Of a stretch of DNA of 64,000 bases, positions 34,397 to 44,231 are shown in pieces (position 1 is the stretch's first letter; each line of letters opens with the position of its first letter). The DNA lies in assembly GCA_002335055.1 (NCBI GenBank), contig DDCH01000010.1, positions 47,848 through 111,847 on the forward strand, read 5' to 3'. Position numbers and translations under genes: made by a program. Under the pieces are notes generated by a model, which was not told the DNA's origin, searched no databases, and saw only the letters and a program-made list of their open reading frames with translations. The DNA comes from Sulfurimonas sp. UBA2011. Lineage in GTDB: Bacteria; Campylobacterota; Campylobacteria; Campylobacterales; Sulfurimonadaceae.

Positions 34397-34943
34397 AAAT
34401 CTCTCCTTTGGTTATACAAAAGAGAACTTACTCTTTAAAGACCTCTCTTTAAGTCTTAAACGCGGAGAGCTAAAAGCTATAGTTGGTGCGAGTGGAGCTG
34501 GGAAAAGTACTCTTTTTGAGTTAATTTTAGAAAACCTAAAACCTTTAAATGGAACTATAACAGTAGCTTCTTGCTCACAAGTATTTCAAGATCCATACAG
34601 CTCTTTTCATCCTACTTACACTCTACTTAACCAGATACAAGATGTTGCCTCTTTAGAGGAGCTGGACAAGTACTTAAAGCTTATAAATCTAGACTATGAC
34701 TTACTTTTAAAACTGCCACATGAACTCTCGGGTGGACAACTCCAAAGAGCTTCTATCTTACGTGCTATATTAATGAAACCAGATATATTGCTTCTTGATG
34801 AACCTACATCTGCTTTAGATAATGTTATACAGCTTGAAGTGATGAAAATGCTTATGAATCATTTGGGCTCTATGGCTATGTTACTTATAACACATGACAT
34901 GGAGTTAGCACAGTGGTGTGCAGACGAGATTATTACGATTTAA
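34374..34943 (+). CDS. orphan ABC ATPase, peptide/nickel type
   Basis: A short ABC ATPase of 189 residues. Walker A is GASGAGKSTL, the Q-loop region SQVFQDPYSSFHPTYT, the signature LSGGQLQRASILRAI, Walker B ILLLDEPTSALD, and the switch THDME. The Q-loop with DPYSSFHP resembles the DppF/NikE group for oligopeptide or nickel uptake, but it lacks the usual C-terminal extension. No permease or binding protein is next to it. It overlaps dut and converges with crcB. Confidence 0.8.
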   Translation: MPHLLKVKNLSFGYTKENLLFKDLSLSLKRGELKAIVGASGAGKSTLFELILENLKPLNGTITVASCSQVFQDPYSSFHPTYTLLNQIQDVASLEELDKYLKLINLDYDLLLKLPHELSGGQLQRASILRAILMKPDILLLDEPTSALDNVIQLEVMKMLMNHLGSMAMLLITHDMELAQWCADEIITI

Positions 34944-35328
34944 AAAAGTTACTTATAAGGTAAAAACCACCACCAGCCATTAAGATTGTTCCAAATACAT
35001 TAAGTGCCATATTTGTCAGGGCAAGTAAAATACTACCACCTTCAAGTAACCAAAAAGTTTCCATAGCAAATGTAGAGTATGTTGTAAGTGCTCCAAGTAA
35101 ACCAGTAGTGAGAAAGGATTTCATATGAACGGAGAAAATAGTCGTGTACATAAAGTAGGCAAATAGGCATCCCATTATAAAACTACCAATGAGGTTTACG
35201 CCAAGTGTACCAAATGGCAAAAGGTGAGGAACTTTATGTGAGATAAGACCATTTATATATACTCGAAGTACTGCACCTATAAAACCACCACTACCTATTA
35301 TTAATATCGATTGCCAGCTCATCATCAT
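34933..35328 (-). CDS. crcB: fluoride channel CrcB (Fluc)
   Basis: A 131-residue membrane protein with four helices that exports fluoride as a double-barrelled dimer. The hallmarks are GGFIGAVLRVYI, FGTLGVNLIGSFIMG and GLLGALTTYSTFAMET. The start lies in MMMSW; any of the three ATG could be used. It overlaps the plsC gene upstream by 38 bases and the ABC ATPase end by 11 bases. No fluoride riboswitch can be expected, because the start lies within plsC. Confidence 0.93.
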   Translation of the reverse strand: MMMSWQSILIIGSGGFIGAVLRVYINGLISHKVPHLLPFGTLGVNLIGSFIMGCLFAYFMYTTIFSVHMKSFLTTGLLGALTTYSTFAMETFWLLEGGSILLALTNMALNVFGTILMAGGGFYLISNFFKS

Positions 35329-35989
35329 ATACCTTTTGCATTTTTACTCGTAAGTCTTTTAGCCAATTTGGATTATTCTTGTCTGCGACAAAGGGTTCCA
35401 TAAAAACAACAGTAAGATTTTTAGGAGAGAAGAGAAATCTTTTTATATCGTAACAGCTCAAAGTATTTACTAAAACTACAGGTTGTACTTTAAGTTGGTA
35501 CTTGTCTGCTACAAATTTTGCTCCTGATTTAAATGGTAACATTCGACCACTTTTTGTCCTTGTTCCTTCTGGAAACATAACAACAGTGCGTTTTTTATCA
35601 ACTCTATCTTTGACTGCACGAAGAAGTTTTACTAAAGAAGTTTTACTTTCTCTTTCTATCTCTATATCTTTAGGTAAACTCATAGCAAGACCAAAAAATG
35701 GAACATCAAATAGTGCTTTTTTTGCGACCCAAGCTAAATCTTTTTTTGTACTTGTCTCTACTACACCTACATCGATATCACTTTGATGGTTGATAAGAAA
35801 CATTTGTGCTTGAAGATCTTCTTTCCCTTTAATAGTGGTAGAGAAAAAAGTTGTATAACGGATAAACCAATTTGATATCTTTCTCGGGATTGGACGTGGT
35901 AATATAGGAAAGAGTATTATAGATAAAGCAATAGCTATAAATATAATGACAGTGGCAAAAAACCAACTAATATGAGCAAATATCTTCAT
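35291..35989 (-). CDS. plsC: 1-acyl-sn-glycerol-3-phosphate acyltransferase
   Basis: A 232-residue PlsC that adds the second acyl chain to make phosphatidic acid at the inner membrane. An N-terminal hydrophobic segment (WFFATVIIFIAIALSIILFPIL) is followed by the catalytic NHQSDID (HX4D) and the FPEGTRTKSGRML motif. It overlaps the upstream BatD-like gene and downstream crcB, so the three are one transcript. It is distinct from the acyltransferase-hydrolase fusion at 1825. Confidence 0.92.
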   Translation of the reverse strand: MKIFAHISWFFATVIIFIAIALSIILFPILPRPIPRKISNWFIRYTTFFSTTIKGKEDLQAQMFLINHQSDIDVGVVETSTKKDLAWVAKKALFDVPFFGLAMSLPKDIEIERESKTSLVKLLRAVKDRVDKKRTVVMFPEGTRTKSGRMLPFKSGAKFVADKYQLKVQPVVLVNTLSCYDIKRFLFSPKNLTVVFMEPFVADKNNPNWLKDLRVKMQKVYDDELAIDINNR

Positions 35990-37013
35990 TTCTTACCCAT
36001 CCTATTTTTTCATTTTTTAGTTTCACTTTAACAAAATTAGCAACACTTCCTTCTTTCAAAAGAGTGTACTGCTCCGATGCTGTCTCAAATATAGTTCCAT
36101 TATCTACTGGTAAAAGTCGTATCTGAGCACCCTGCTTTATACATATGTCTTGTTCTGGTACAGCTAGATATGCTATGTAGATAAGAGGAATGATAAGAAG
36201 GATGAGATAGATATATTTTCTTCTCCATAAGATAAAGACAAAGGCTACAAGTGCTACAACTCCAGCAATCTGCATTTTTAATCTTTCTTTAGATTGGTCC
36301 TTAGGTTTTAAGTCACTTTGTGTAGTAACACTATCATCTTCAACTATTATAGGTATAGTAATAGTTAAAAACTTATTTTTTAAAAGGTTAAAATAGGAAA
36401 ATGAAAAGTTTTCAATTGTATTATCTATCACTAAAAAATATGTTATATGTGAATCAAGGTAAGACTCGTGTATTGATTCTGTACCTTGTTTAAAGACATT
36501 TTCAAAATGCATAGCTTGCATATCTGAGTTTTGAGCACTTGCAACTAGAACAATAATATTATGTTTGTTATCAAAAATAGTTGTTTTATACTCTATAATT
36601 TCAAAATTATTAGCGATGATTTTTGAAAAGTTCTTTTTTGGGTTAAGTGTAACTATATTAAGTTTCTCACCTAAGATATAAGTTGAGTTATACTCTTGTG
36701 AAGCGATAAGTGTTGCATTTACATCAGGAAGTTTTGCCCATCTCTTAGTGCTTAAAAGATAGAAAGTATCATAAAAATACTTACCTTTTTCTACTCGGTC
36801 TGGAATGTCTGTAAGTAATTCAAGGCCACTTATATTTGAGAACTTGTACTCTATATCTTCAAAGTCTTTTACAGTAGAGAGGACTTTAAGTGTAATAGGA
36901 AAGATTTCACCTTTTACTACTCTTTGTGGCACATTATCATAACTTAGATAAATAACCTTATTAGCATCTAAAACAGATAAAAATAAAAAAAAGAGTAAAA
37001 AAAGTTTTATCAC
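35967..37013 (-). CDS. BatD-like membrane protein with SH3-like tail
   Basis: A 348-residue exported membrane protein. It has a signal peptide (IKLFLLFFLFLSVLDA), a beta-rich BatD-like ectodomain (VIYLSYDNVPQRVVKGEIFP), and two membrane helices near residues 250-285 (IAGVVALVAFVFILW and YIYLILLIIPLIYIAYLAV). The C-terminal SH3-like domain (KQGAQIRLLPVDNGTIFE, then KIGWVRNEDIC) would bind wall or protein ligands. The ATG overlaps the purQ stop by four bases. Its function is not known; a cell-envelope role is inferred. Confidence 0.7.
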   Translation of the reverse strand: MIKLFLLFFLFLSVLDANKVIYLSYDNVPQRVVKGEIFPITLKVLSTVKDFEDIEYKFSNISGLELLTDIPDRVEKGKYFYDTFYLLSTKRWAKLPDVNATLIASQEYNSTYILGEKLNIVTLNPKKNFSKIIANNFEIIEYKTTIFDNKHNIIVLVASAQNSDMQAMHFENVFKQGTESIHESYLDSHITYFLVIDNTIENFSFSYFNLLKNKFLTITIPIIVEDDSVTTQSDLKPKDQSKERLKMQIAGVVALVAFVFILWRRKYIYLILLIIPLIYIAYLAVPEQDICIKQGAQIRLLPVDNGTIFETASEQYTLLKEGSVANFVKVKLKNEKIGWVRNEDICSY

Positions 37014-37684
37014 GATGCTAAAAACCCTTCAAGCATTTTTACACCATCATCACTTCCAAGGATTAACTCCATAGCACGTTCAGGGTGGGGCATAAGACCA
37101 AATACATTTTTGTCCTTATTACAGATACCAGCGATAGAACTTACACTTCCGTTAGGGTTTTGAATATTCCCTTTAGCATCTGTATATCTTAATAGAATTT
37201 GATTATTCTTTTCTAAGTCTGCTAAACCAGCTTCATCTATAAAGTAGTTACCATCGTGATGAGCGATAGGGATATTTACAATATCACCATTATTTAGTTT
37301 TTCTAAAAAGATATTGTTATTGTTTTCTACTTTTAAAGTATGGTGTTTAGAAATAAAGTGAAGACCATCATTGCGCTTAAGTGCACCTGGAAGTAAACCA
37401 GCTTCAGTTAAAACTTGAAAACCATTACAGATACCAAGAACTTTTCCACCCTTTTTTGCATACTCAGTTACAGCTTTCATAACTGGAGAAAACTTTGCAA
37501 TAGCACCTGAACGAAGATAATCTCCATAAGAGAAACCACCAGCAACAACAAGTAAGTTTGTATCAGCAGGTAGAGACTCAGCCTTATGCCAAACTATCTC
37601 GCATGTAGCACCAAGAGACTCAAACGCATGCTGTGTATCGTACTCACAGTTAGTCCCAGGAAATTGAAGTATTGTGACTTTCAT
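37010..37684 (-). CDS. purQ: FGAM synthase glutaminase subunit PurQ
   Basis: The class I glutaminase that gives ammonia to PurL for making FGAM in purine synthesis. The nucleophile Cys lies in GICNGFQVL and the His-Glu pair in PHPERAME near the C-terminus. The 224 residues fit the small PurQ that works with PurS and small PurL. It starts at the last base of purS, so the two are tightly coupled. purL is encoded apart, at 58804. Confidence 0.96.
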   Translation of the reverse strand: MKVTILQFPGTNCEYDTQHAFESLGATCEIVWHKAESLPADTNLLVVAGGFSYGDYLRSGAIAKFSPVMKAVTEYAKKGGKVLGICNGFQVLTEAGLLPGALKRNDGLHFISKHHTLKVENNNNIFLEKLNNGDIVNIPIAHHDGNYFIDEAGLADLEKNNQILLRYTDAKGNIQNPNGSVSSIAGICNKDKNVFGLMPHPERAMELILGSDDGVKMLEGFLAS

Positions 37685-37923
37685 TAGATTAACTCTATCT
37701 TGAAGTCTTCAATAACTGTATTTGCAAGAATCTCTTCGCACATTTTAGTAACTTCAGCCATAGCCTTGTCTTTGTCAGTTTCTGTAAGTTGTAAAACAAT
37801 TTGTTTACCAACACGAACATCGTTTACACCTTTAAAGTTTAAAGAATCAAGTGCATGGTGCACCGCTTTTCCTTGAGAATCTAAAACACCTGTTTTTAAA
37901 GATACATTTACTATTGCTGTCAT
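37684..37923 (-). CDS. purS: FGAM synthase subunit PurS
   Basis: A 79-residue bridging protein that links PurQ and PurL. NVSLKTGVLDSQGKAVHHAL and FKGVNDVRVGKQIVLQL are typical of the family. It is placed between purC and purQ on the minus strand, with a hairpin in the gap to purC. Confidence 0.95.
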   Translation of the reverse strand: MTAIVNVSLKTGVLDSQGKAVHHALDSLNFKGVNDVRVGKQIVLQLTETDKDKAMAEVTKMCEEILANTVIEDFKIELI

Positions 37924-37992
37924 TACTATTTTCCTAAAATTATTTTATTTATTACGGTATCAGAAGTAATTCCGCTACCTATGTTAACACTA

Positions 37993-38013
37993 GGTTTCCT
38001 TCGGCAGGAAGCC
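37993..38013 (-). other. hairpin in the purC-purS gap
   Basis: GGTTTCC and GGAAGCC pair (one G-T) around a seven-base loop. It lies 15 bases past the purC stop on the minus strand, with no T-run. It is more likely an mRNA processing or stability element than a terminator, since purS-purQ follow. Confidence 0.4.
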
Positions 38014-38027
38014 CGCATCACTTTGTG

Positions 38028-38741
38028 CTACTTACCGAGAATTCGGTTTAAAACCTGTTCATAAGCTACTGTAAGCCCACCTAAACCTTGACGGAATCTA
38101 TCTTTATCCATCTTCTCACCACTCTCTATGTCCCAAAAACGACAGTTGTCAGGACTAATTTCATCTATTAAGATGATATTGCCATTGCTGTCTTTTCCAA
38201 ACTCTAGTTTGAAGTCAACAAGGTTAAGACCTTTTTCTTCAAAATAAGGTTTTAAAATGTCGTTTACTTGACGAGCCATACGACGAAGTTTATCTAACTC
38301 ATCTTGATGATCTACAAGTCTTAGTATAAGACAGTGTTGATCATTAAGTTTTGGATCACCTAAGTCGTCATCTTTGTAGTCAAATTCTACAAGTGTAAAT
38401 GGAAGAACTGTTCCATCTTTTATACCAAGGTTACGAGTTAAAGATCCAGTCGCGATATTACGAACGATAACTTCGATGAGAATTACATCTACTTTTGTAT
38501 GTAGCATATGGTTATCATCAAGCATCTTTACGAAGTGTGTTGGAATTCCATTAGCTTCAAGTAATTTAAAAAGTTCAGTACTTATTTTATTGTTAAGTGC
38601 ACCTTTTCCAGCTTCACTAGACTTCTTTTCACCATTAAATGCTGTAAGGTCATCTTTAAACTCTGAAATTACTAAATTGGCATCATCTGTAAGGTATAGT
38701 CTTTTTGCCTTACCTTCGTAGAGTAGCTCTCTTTTATCCAT
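38028..38741 (-). CDS. purC: SAICAR synthetase
   Basis: PurC joins aspartate to CAIR in purine synthesis. The 237-residue protein has the ATP-grasp-like start ([15 protein letters not shown]), the substrate loop [18 protein letters not shown] and the metal-binding end [14 protein letters not shown]. It follows ctpA by two bases and leads into purS-purQ. The joining of a peptidase and purine genes is probably packing rather than function. Confidence 0.97.
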   Translation of the reverse strand: MDKRELLYEGKAKRLYLTDDANLVISEFKDDLTAFNGEKKSSEAGKGALNNKISTELFKLLEANGIPTHFVKMLDDNHMLHTKVDVILIEVIVRNIATGSLTRNLGIKDGTVLPFTLVEFDYKDDDLGDPKLNDQHCLILRLVDHQDELDKLRRMARQVNDILKPYFEEKGLNLVDFKLEFGKDSNGNIILIDEISPDNCRFWDIESGEKMDKDRFRQGLGGLTVAYEQVLNRILGK

Positions 38742-38743
38742 TG

Positions 38744-40057
38744 TTATTTTCCTTGTGTAATTATTAAAGCTTTAAGAATATCAACAGCAGACTTGAGTTG
38801 AATATCTTTATTTAACATTTCGGGCGTGATTATATCTTTTTTCTCTTTGGTATCTGCTTTGGTCTCTTCTTTAGTTCCATCTACTTTCTTTAGTTCTTCT
38901 TCTAAGTGTTGTTTTAAATCAGCTTCTTTAATAGCAAACTCATTTTTGTGTGTTTTTACTTCACCTGGTGCTACTGCTACATCAGGTTTAACTCCAACAG
39001 CTTGAATCGTTCGTCCACTTGGTAAGTAGTATCTAGCGATAGTAAGTTTGATAGCCTCTGTCTTTGTGATAGGAAGTACAACTTGTACACTTCCTTTACC
39101 AAATGTGTTTTGACCCACCAAAATACCGCGTTTATGATCTTGTAGTGCACCACTAACGATTTCAGATGCACTTGCACTTCCACCATTGATGAGAACTACT
39201 AAAGGAACTTTTGTAAGTGTACCTCTACTAGTAGCAGAGTATACTTTTTCATCACTCTCTTTACGCCCTTTTTGAGATACTATATCTCCTTCGTCAACAA
39301 AAATATCGACTAAGTCTACCGCTTGATCTAGTAAACCACCAGGATTATTTCTTAAGTCTAAAACAATCCCTTTTGTAGTTGCTCTATACTTGTTGATTGC
39401 TTCCCTAACATCGGTAGCAACTTTTTTATCAAAACTAGCAACTCTAATATAGAGAGTGCTTTCATTAATTATTTTAGTATGAACAGACTCAATAGTAATT
39501 ATAGCACGTACTATATGTATGACAAGTGGTTTAACTTCACCTGTACGAACGATACTTACATCGATTGGAGCACCAACCTTACCTCGCATGAGTGAAACAG
39601 CTTCATCAATTGTCATACCAATAGTTGATTTTTCATCGATTCTTAAGATAATGTCACCTGACTTTAAACCGGCAATATCAGCAGGTGTACCATCAATTGG
39701 AGATATTACAGTTAAAGCACCGTTTTTCATACCAACAGTAATACCAAGCCCACCAAATTCACCATTTGTTTGTACTTTGAGGCGTTTATAGTCTTTTTGT
39801 GAAAGGAAGTTTGAATGTGCATCAAGGTTTTTCATCATACCATCAAGAGCCTTGTCCATTAACTCTTGAATAGTAATATCATCAACATTATATTGTTCAA
39901 CGATACTAATTACTTTTGAAAATTTAGCTAATGATTCTAACCTTGAAGCTTCAGCACTCGCAACAGAACTCTCAGCCATAAGAGTAGAAGAAAAAAGTAG
40001 ACCTAGAGAAAGAGCTGTTGATAGAAATCCTAATGTAATATATCTTTTGTTTTTCAT
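38744..40057 (-). CDS. ctpA: C-terminal processing peptidase (S41)
   Basis: A periplasmic S41 serine protease of 437 residues. A signal peptide ([20 protein letters not shown]) is followed by a PDZ domain ([22 protein letters not shown]). The catalytic Ser lies in [17 protein letters not shown] and the Lys in [10 protein letters not shown] charged C-terminal stretch ([20 protein letters not shown]) precedes the end. It trims or degrades envelope proteins. It is transcribed away from aroK, with a shared 140-base promoter gap. Confidence 0.93.
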   Translation of the reverse strand: MKNKRYITLGFLSTALSLGLLFSSTLMAESSVASAEASRLESLAKFSKVISIVEQYNVDDITIQELMDKALDGMMKNLDAHSNFLSQKDYKRLKVQTNGEFGGLGITVGMKNGALTVISPIDGTPADIAGLKSGDIILRIDEKSTIGMTIDEAVSLMRGKVGAPIDVSIVRTGEVKPLVIHIVRAIITIESVHTKIINESTLYIRVASFDKKVATDVREAINKYRATTKGIVLDLRNNPGGLLDQAVDLVDIFVDEGDIVSQKGRKESDEKVYSATSRGTLTKVPLVVLINGGSASASEIVSGALQDHKRGILVGQNTFGKGSVQVVLPITKTEAIKLTIARYYLPSGRTIQAVGVKPDVAVAPGEVKTHKNEFAIKEADLKQHLEEELKKVDGTKEETKADTKEKKDIITPEMLNKDIQLKSAVDILKALIITQGK

Positions 40058-40199
40058 TCATATACCTATTATCTATAATTTTAAAAAGTTATTATACCTT
40101 TTCTTATTAAATAGCAGATAAAGTGATATAAACGAGCTAACTTAAATTCTAAATTATTTTATTTATATATAATGTCATTAGAATTAAGGAAAAAGAATT

Positions 40200-40715
40200 T
40201 TGAAAAATATTATATTAATAGGTTTTATGGGAGTAGGTAAGGGTAGTGTAGCTAGAGAAGTAATTAAAAACTCTAAGTACATGGCCATTGATACTGACGA
40301 TCTTATAGAATCTATGGAAAATAGAAGAATTAAAACTATTTTTGAGACAGATGGTGAAGAATATTTCAGAAAATTAGAAAAAAATGTATCTAAATGGCTT
40401 GAAAAAAGTGTTCAAAACACCCTTATATCTACGGGTGGAGGCTTTTATAAACAATCAAACATCAAAAATATAGGTATAATCGTACTTCTAGACTCTCCTT
40501 TTGATGCGATTATAAAACGTATTAAAGAGCATCCAAATGCAGCTAAAAAACTAAAAAAGCGTCCTCTTTTAGCTGACTTAGAAAAAGCAAAAGAGTTGTA
40601 TGATATTAGATGTCCTGAGTATTTAAAGTTAGCAGATATAGTAGTAAATGTTAATGATAAAAGTGTACAAGAGTGTTCATCAGAACTATTAAAAAAGGTA
40701 AATAAATATGTATAA
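40200..40715 (+). CDS. aroK: shikimate kinase
   Basis: A 171-residue P-loop kinase that phosphorylates shikimate for aromatic amino acid synthesis. The P-loop is GFMGVGKGSV, the shikimate-binding Asp and Arg lie in DTDD and FRKLE, STGGGFYK is the Gly-rich loop, and KKRPLL the lid Arg. It begins with TTG after AAGGAAAAAG, the only good start. It overlaps the thioredoxin-like gene by eight bases. Confidence 0.92.
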   Translation: MKNIILIGFMGVGKGSVAREVIKNSKYMAIDTDDLIESMENRRIKTIFETDGEEYFRKLEKNVSKWLEKSVQNTLISTGGGFYKQSNIKNIGIIVLLDSPFDAIIKRIKEHPNAAKKLKKRPLLADLEKAKELYDIRCPEYLKLADIVVNVNDKSVQECSSELLKKVNKYV

Positions 40716-41139
40716 ATTATTATTCGTGATAGTTTTACTCACAAGCTCATTATTTGCAAGTCAAATAGTGTGGGAAAAAGATTTTCAGAGTGGTATAAAA
40801 AATGCAAAACAAGTAAATAAACCTGTTCTTTTTGTGTTTTCAAGTCATTCTTGTAGATACTGTGTAAAATTAGAAAAGACTACTTTTTCAGATAAAAGAG
40901 TGATAAAAGCACTCAACGAAGACTTTGTTTCTATCATCTCATATAGTGATGAAAATGATTATACACCAAGAGAGTTACACCGACCGGCTACTCCAACTAT
41001 ATGGTTCTTAAAAACTAATGGTAGTCCTATGTTTCAGCCCCTTATGGGTGCTGTCGGGACAGAGGGTTTTTTACAAGCATTAAGTGTTGTAAAACAAGAG
41101 TTTAAAAAAGTAAATAATAAAAAGAGAGTAAAAAAATAA
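40708..41139 (+). CDS. periplasmic thioredoxin-fold protein
   Basis: A 143-residue exported protein with a signal peptide (LLFVIVLLTSSLFAS) and a thioredoxin fold. The active site is CRYC in SSHSCRYCVKLEKTTF, and a cis-Pro lies in RPATPTIWF. It resembles the SoxW/Thioredoxin_7 group, which reduces periplasmic disulfides or cytochrome-maturation partners. It sits between aroK and hisD with overlaps at both ends. The partner is unknown. Confidence 0.8.
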   Translation: MYKLLFVIVLLTSSLFASQIVWEKDFQSGIKNAKQVNKPVLFVFSSHSCRYCVKLEKTTFSDKRVIKALNEDFVSIISYSDENDYTPRELHRPATPTIWFLKTNGSPMFQPLMGAVGTEGFLQALSVVKQEFKKVNNKKRVKK

Positions 41140-42428
41140 TGATGTTTATAAAATCAAGTGATCAAGACTTTAGTACACATTTCGAAGAGTTACTCGGTCG
41201 TGGAAAGATGGATATGGCACATGTTAGTGTTATTGTAGGAAATATTATCTCTGAGATTAAAGAGAAAAAAAACTCTGCACTAAAAGAACATATTGCAAAG
41301 TTTGATAACTGGACTCCTGTTAGCGATGCAGATTTAAAAATATCTACTGAGTCAATGAGTAAAGCTTATGACAATTTAGAACCAAAACTCAAATCAGCAC
41401 TACATTTAGCATATGATAGGATTAAAGTATATCACGAGAAACAAAAGCCCAAATCATGGTTTGATACAGAAGATAATGGTACTATTTTAGGTCAAAAAGT
41501 AACTGCAGTAGATAGTGCAGGGCTTTATATTCCTGGAGGGAAAGCTGCATATCCATCTTCACTTTTGATGAATGTTATCCCAGCCCAGGTTGCAGGTGTT
41601 GAGAACATAGTTATATGTACTCCTACTCCAGATAATGAGCCAAATGAACTTTTACTTGCAGCATGTCACTTATGTGGTGTAAATCAAGTGTATAAAGTTG
41701 GTGGTGCTTCGGCAATCGCGGCTATGGCTTATGGAACAGAAAATATTCCTAAAGTTGATGTAATAACTGGTCCTGGAAATATTTTTGTAGCGACTGCTAA
41801 AAAAATGGTTTTTGGTGATGTCAATATTGATATGATAGCTGGACCAAGTGAGATAGGAATACTTGCAGATGATAGTGCAAATGCGAATCACTTGGCAATA
41901 GACCTTCTCTCTCAAGCTGAACATGACGAAATGGCAAGTTCAATTCTTATAACTCCATCACAAAAGTTAGCTGATGCAGTGAAAATAGAGCTTGAAAACT
42001 GGCTTGTAAAACTTCCTCGTCAAGAGATTGCTAGAAAAAGTATTGAAGAGCGTGGTGCAATTATAGTTACTAAAGATATGGATGAAGCTATGAAACTTAT
42101 GAACGACATTGCTCCTGAACATTTAGAAGTTGCAACTATGAGTCCTTTTGAACTATTACCATTCATTAAACATGCTGGAGCTATCTTTTTAGGTCATAAT
42201 ACACCTGAAGCGATAGGCGATTATGTAGCAGGACCAAATCATACTCTTCCAACAGGTGGAACTGCAAAGTTTTACTCTCCATTAGGAGTAGAAAACTTTA
42301 TGAAAAAATCATCAATTATTTCTTTTAGTAAACAAGCTATAAATGAAATAGGTGAAGAGTGTGCTCTTATAGCAAATACAGAAGGTCTGACTGCACATGA
42401 ACAATCTGTTCGTGTTCGATTAAAATAA
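41139..42428 (+). CDS. hisD: histidinol dehydrogenase
   Basis: HisD carries out the last two oxidation steps to histidine. The 429-residue protein has the NAD segment [37 protein letters not shown], the zinc and catalytic region [14 protein letters not shown], and EHLEVATM with the catalytic His. Start is at one of two adjacent ATG (41139 or 41142). It shares its first base with the stop of the thioredoxin-like gene. Confidence 0.97.
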   Translation: MMFIKSSDQDFSTHFEELLGRGKMDMAHVSVIVGNIISEIKEKKNSALKEHIAKFDNWTPVSDADLKISTESMSKAYDNLEPKLKSALHLAYDRIKVYHEKQKPKSWFDTEDNGTILGQKVTAVDSAGLYIPGGKAAYPSSLLMNVIPAQVAGVENIVICTPTPDNEPNELLLAACHLCGVNQVYKVGGASAIAAMAYGTENIPKVDVITGPGNIFVATAKKMVFGDVNIDMIAGPSEIGILADDSANANHLAIDLLSQAEHDEMASSILITPSQKLADAVKIELENWLVKLPRQEIARKSIEERGAIIVTKDMDEAMKLMNDIAPEHLEVATMSPFELLPFIKHAGAIFLGHNTPEAIGDYVAGPNHTLPTGGTAKFYSPLGVENFMKKSSIISFSKQAINEIGEECALIANTEGLTAHEQSVRVRLK

Positions 42429-42583
42429 AAAATACCAAATACCAAATACCAATTATCTACAAGAGTTTTTTTACACTTGTAGGCAATCTAGGTAAAACTA
42501 CCCACTTAATAGAAATAATCATAAAATAACAATAAATTTAACACATATTTTACAAAACTAAGATATGATATTTACAGAAAACA

Positions 42584-42616
42584 GTCTCTTTTTAAGATAA
42601 GAAGAGGGACTTTTTT
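42584..42616 (+). terminator. hairpin and T-run before the molybdoenzyme operon
   Basis: GTCTCTTTT and AAGAGGGAC pair with two G-T pairs, followed by six T. It lies 155 bases past hisD and 60 bases before the next ATG. It may end the hisD transcript or act as an attenuator in the leader of the molybdoenzyme operon. A second small hairpin (GCCGT-TAG-ACGGC, 42652-42664) sits just before the ribosome site. Another, at 42457-42482, follows three copies of ATACCAA. Confidence 0.5.
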
Positions 42617-42677
42617 AATATAAAATAAGTAATAGTTATAAATCTAAACTAGCCGTTAGACGGCCATAGGAGAATAT

Positions 42678-43316
42678 ATGCAATTAGGTTTCCTAGTTGA
42701 TTTACACCTATGTATGGGTTGTAAAGGATGTGAGATCGCATGTAAAGTGGAGAATGAAGTTCCACTTAGTACATGGAGATTACGTGTAAAGTATGTAGAT
42801 GTGGGTACATTCCCAGAAACAAAGAGAACTTTTACACCTTTAAGATGTAATCACTGTGAGAATGCTCCATGTGAGAGAATCTGTCCGGTATCTGCTCTTC
42901 ATTATCTTGATAATGGAATTGTAAATATTGATAAAGAGCGTTGTATTGGTTGTGCTGGTTGTGTTATGGCTTGTCCTTATGGAGCTATATATATAGACCC
43001 TCAAACACAAACTGCTGATAAATGTACATACTGTGCACACCGTATTGCTTCTTCAATGATGCCTGCTTGTGTTGTTGCTTGTCCAGTTGAAGCAAATATC
43101 TTTGGTGACTTAGATGATGCTAGCTCAAATATCTCTAAGTATATTCAAGTAAACCAGTCTAATGTTCAAGTTCGTAAACCTGAGAAGGGAACGAATCCTC
43201 ATCACTATTATGTAGGTGGTGGAAATGTTACTCTTAATCCTTTAGCTTCTCATAGAGTTGATGGGTATTCACTGTTTAACAAAATCACTCCACTTCCAGT
43301 TGGAGGACACCACTAA
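42678..43316 (+). CDS. four-cluster ferredoxin subunit of molybdoenzyme (B)
   Basis: The 212-residue electron-transfer subunit of a periplasm-facing molybdoenzyme. Four Cys groups for [4Fe-4S] clusters are seen: CMGCKGCEIACK, CNHCENAPCERICPV, CIGCAGCVMACPYG and CTYCAHRI with CVVACPVEA. This is the DmsB/PsrB/TtrB pattern. It has no Tat signal of its own and is likely exported with the catalytic subunit. GGAGAA precedes the ATG. Its last base is the first of the NrfD gene. Confidence 0.92.
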   Translation: MQLGFLVDLHLCMGCKGCEIACKVENEVPLSTWRLRVKYVDVGTFPETKRTFTPLRCNHCENAPCERICPVSALHYLDNGIVNIDKERCIGCAGCVMACPYGAIYIDPQTQTADKCTYCAHRIASSMMPACVVACPVEANIFGDLDDASSNISKYIQVNQSNVQVRKPEKGTNPHHYYVGGGNVTLNPLASHRVDGYSLFNKITPLPVGGHH

Positions 43317-44218
43317 TGGCTGCTCATGAAATTTTAGCAGCTACTAATGCTGTTGTAACTTTAGATGTAGCACTTCCAGGTATCGTTTGGCCTTGGTTTG
43401 TTACTATGAATATGTGGGCAAAAAGTATTGGTACCGGTGTGATTTTCATGCTTTTCGTATTAATGAGAATGCACCCTGAATCAGTAAAAAACTTAAGACT
43501 ACCAACTGCTATCTCTGCATTTGTGTTTATTAATATATTCTTACTTTTTACACTTGCTGATTTACACCAACCGTTTAGAATGTGGCATATCTTTTTCTAT
43601 CCTCATTTAACTTCGGCTATTACTATTGGCTCGTTTATGGCATCAGCTTTCTTAGGTCTTTTAACACTTTTAGTGTTCTTAGCATGGAAAAAGCAAGATG
43701 AAACATACGACAAAGTATTTTTATGGGTAACAATTTTAGCTATTCCAGTTACATTATATACTGCTGCTCTTTTAGCTCAGTGTACAGCACGTGAATTATG
43801 GCAAATGCCAGCTGAGTCAGCTCAGATGATTCTTGCAGCTACTCTTTCAGGTTCTGCGTTTATGATTCTTTTAGGTGGAAACAAATTAACTTATGAAGCG
43901 AAACAAACACTTGGGGTTGTTCTTGGATTAAGTGCATTAATGGCGTTTATTATTTATATGTCAGAGTATGTATTTGGACCAATGAAAGCAGAAGAGATTG
44001 CAGCTACTTTAGAGTATATCAAAGGTGACGGACCATATACAGTAATGTTCTGGTTAGCTCAATGGATGACTTTTATTATACCGATGGGATTAATCTTATT
44101 AAGTAGAAGTTCAAAAAGCGAAGCTATTTTAAAATTAGCTGCGATATTAGCACTTGTGGGTCTATTCATGGTTAAACATGTATGGTTAATTATTCCACAA
44201 TTATTACCAATGAGTTAG
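43316..44218 (+). CDS. NrfD-type membrane anchor subunit (C)
   Basis: A 300-residue membrane protein of the NrfD/PsrC family with about eight helices. It exchanges electrons between the quinone pool and the ferredoxin subunit. The segments ADLHQPFRMWHIFFYPHLTS and LAQCTARELWQMPAESAQMI contain conserved polar residues near the quinone site. It lies between the ferredoxin and catalytic genes (order B-C-A). Confidence 0.9.
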   Translation: MAAHEILAATNAVVTLDVALPGIVWPWFVTMNMWAKSIGTGVIFMLFVLMRMHPESVKNLRLPTAISAFVFINIFLLFTLADLHQPFRMWHIFFYPHLTSAITIGSFMASAFLGLLTLLVFLAWKKQDETYDKVFLWVTILAIPVTLYTAALLAQCTARELWQMPAESAQMILAATLSGSAFMILLGGNKLTYEAKQTLGVVLGLSALMAFIIYMSEYVFGPMKAEEIAATLEYIKGDGPYTVMFWLAQWMTFIIPMGLILLSRSSKSEAILKLAAILALVGLFMVKHVWLIIPQLLPMS

Positions 44219-44231
44219 GGAGAAACTATTA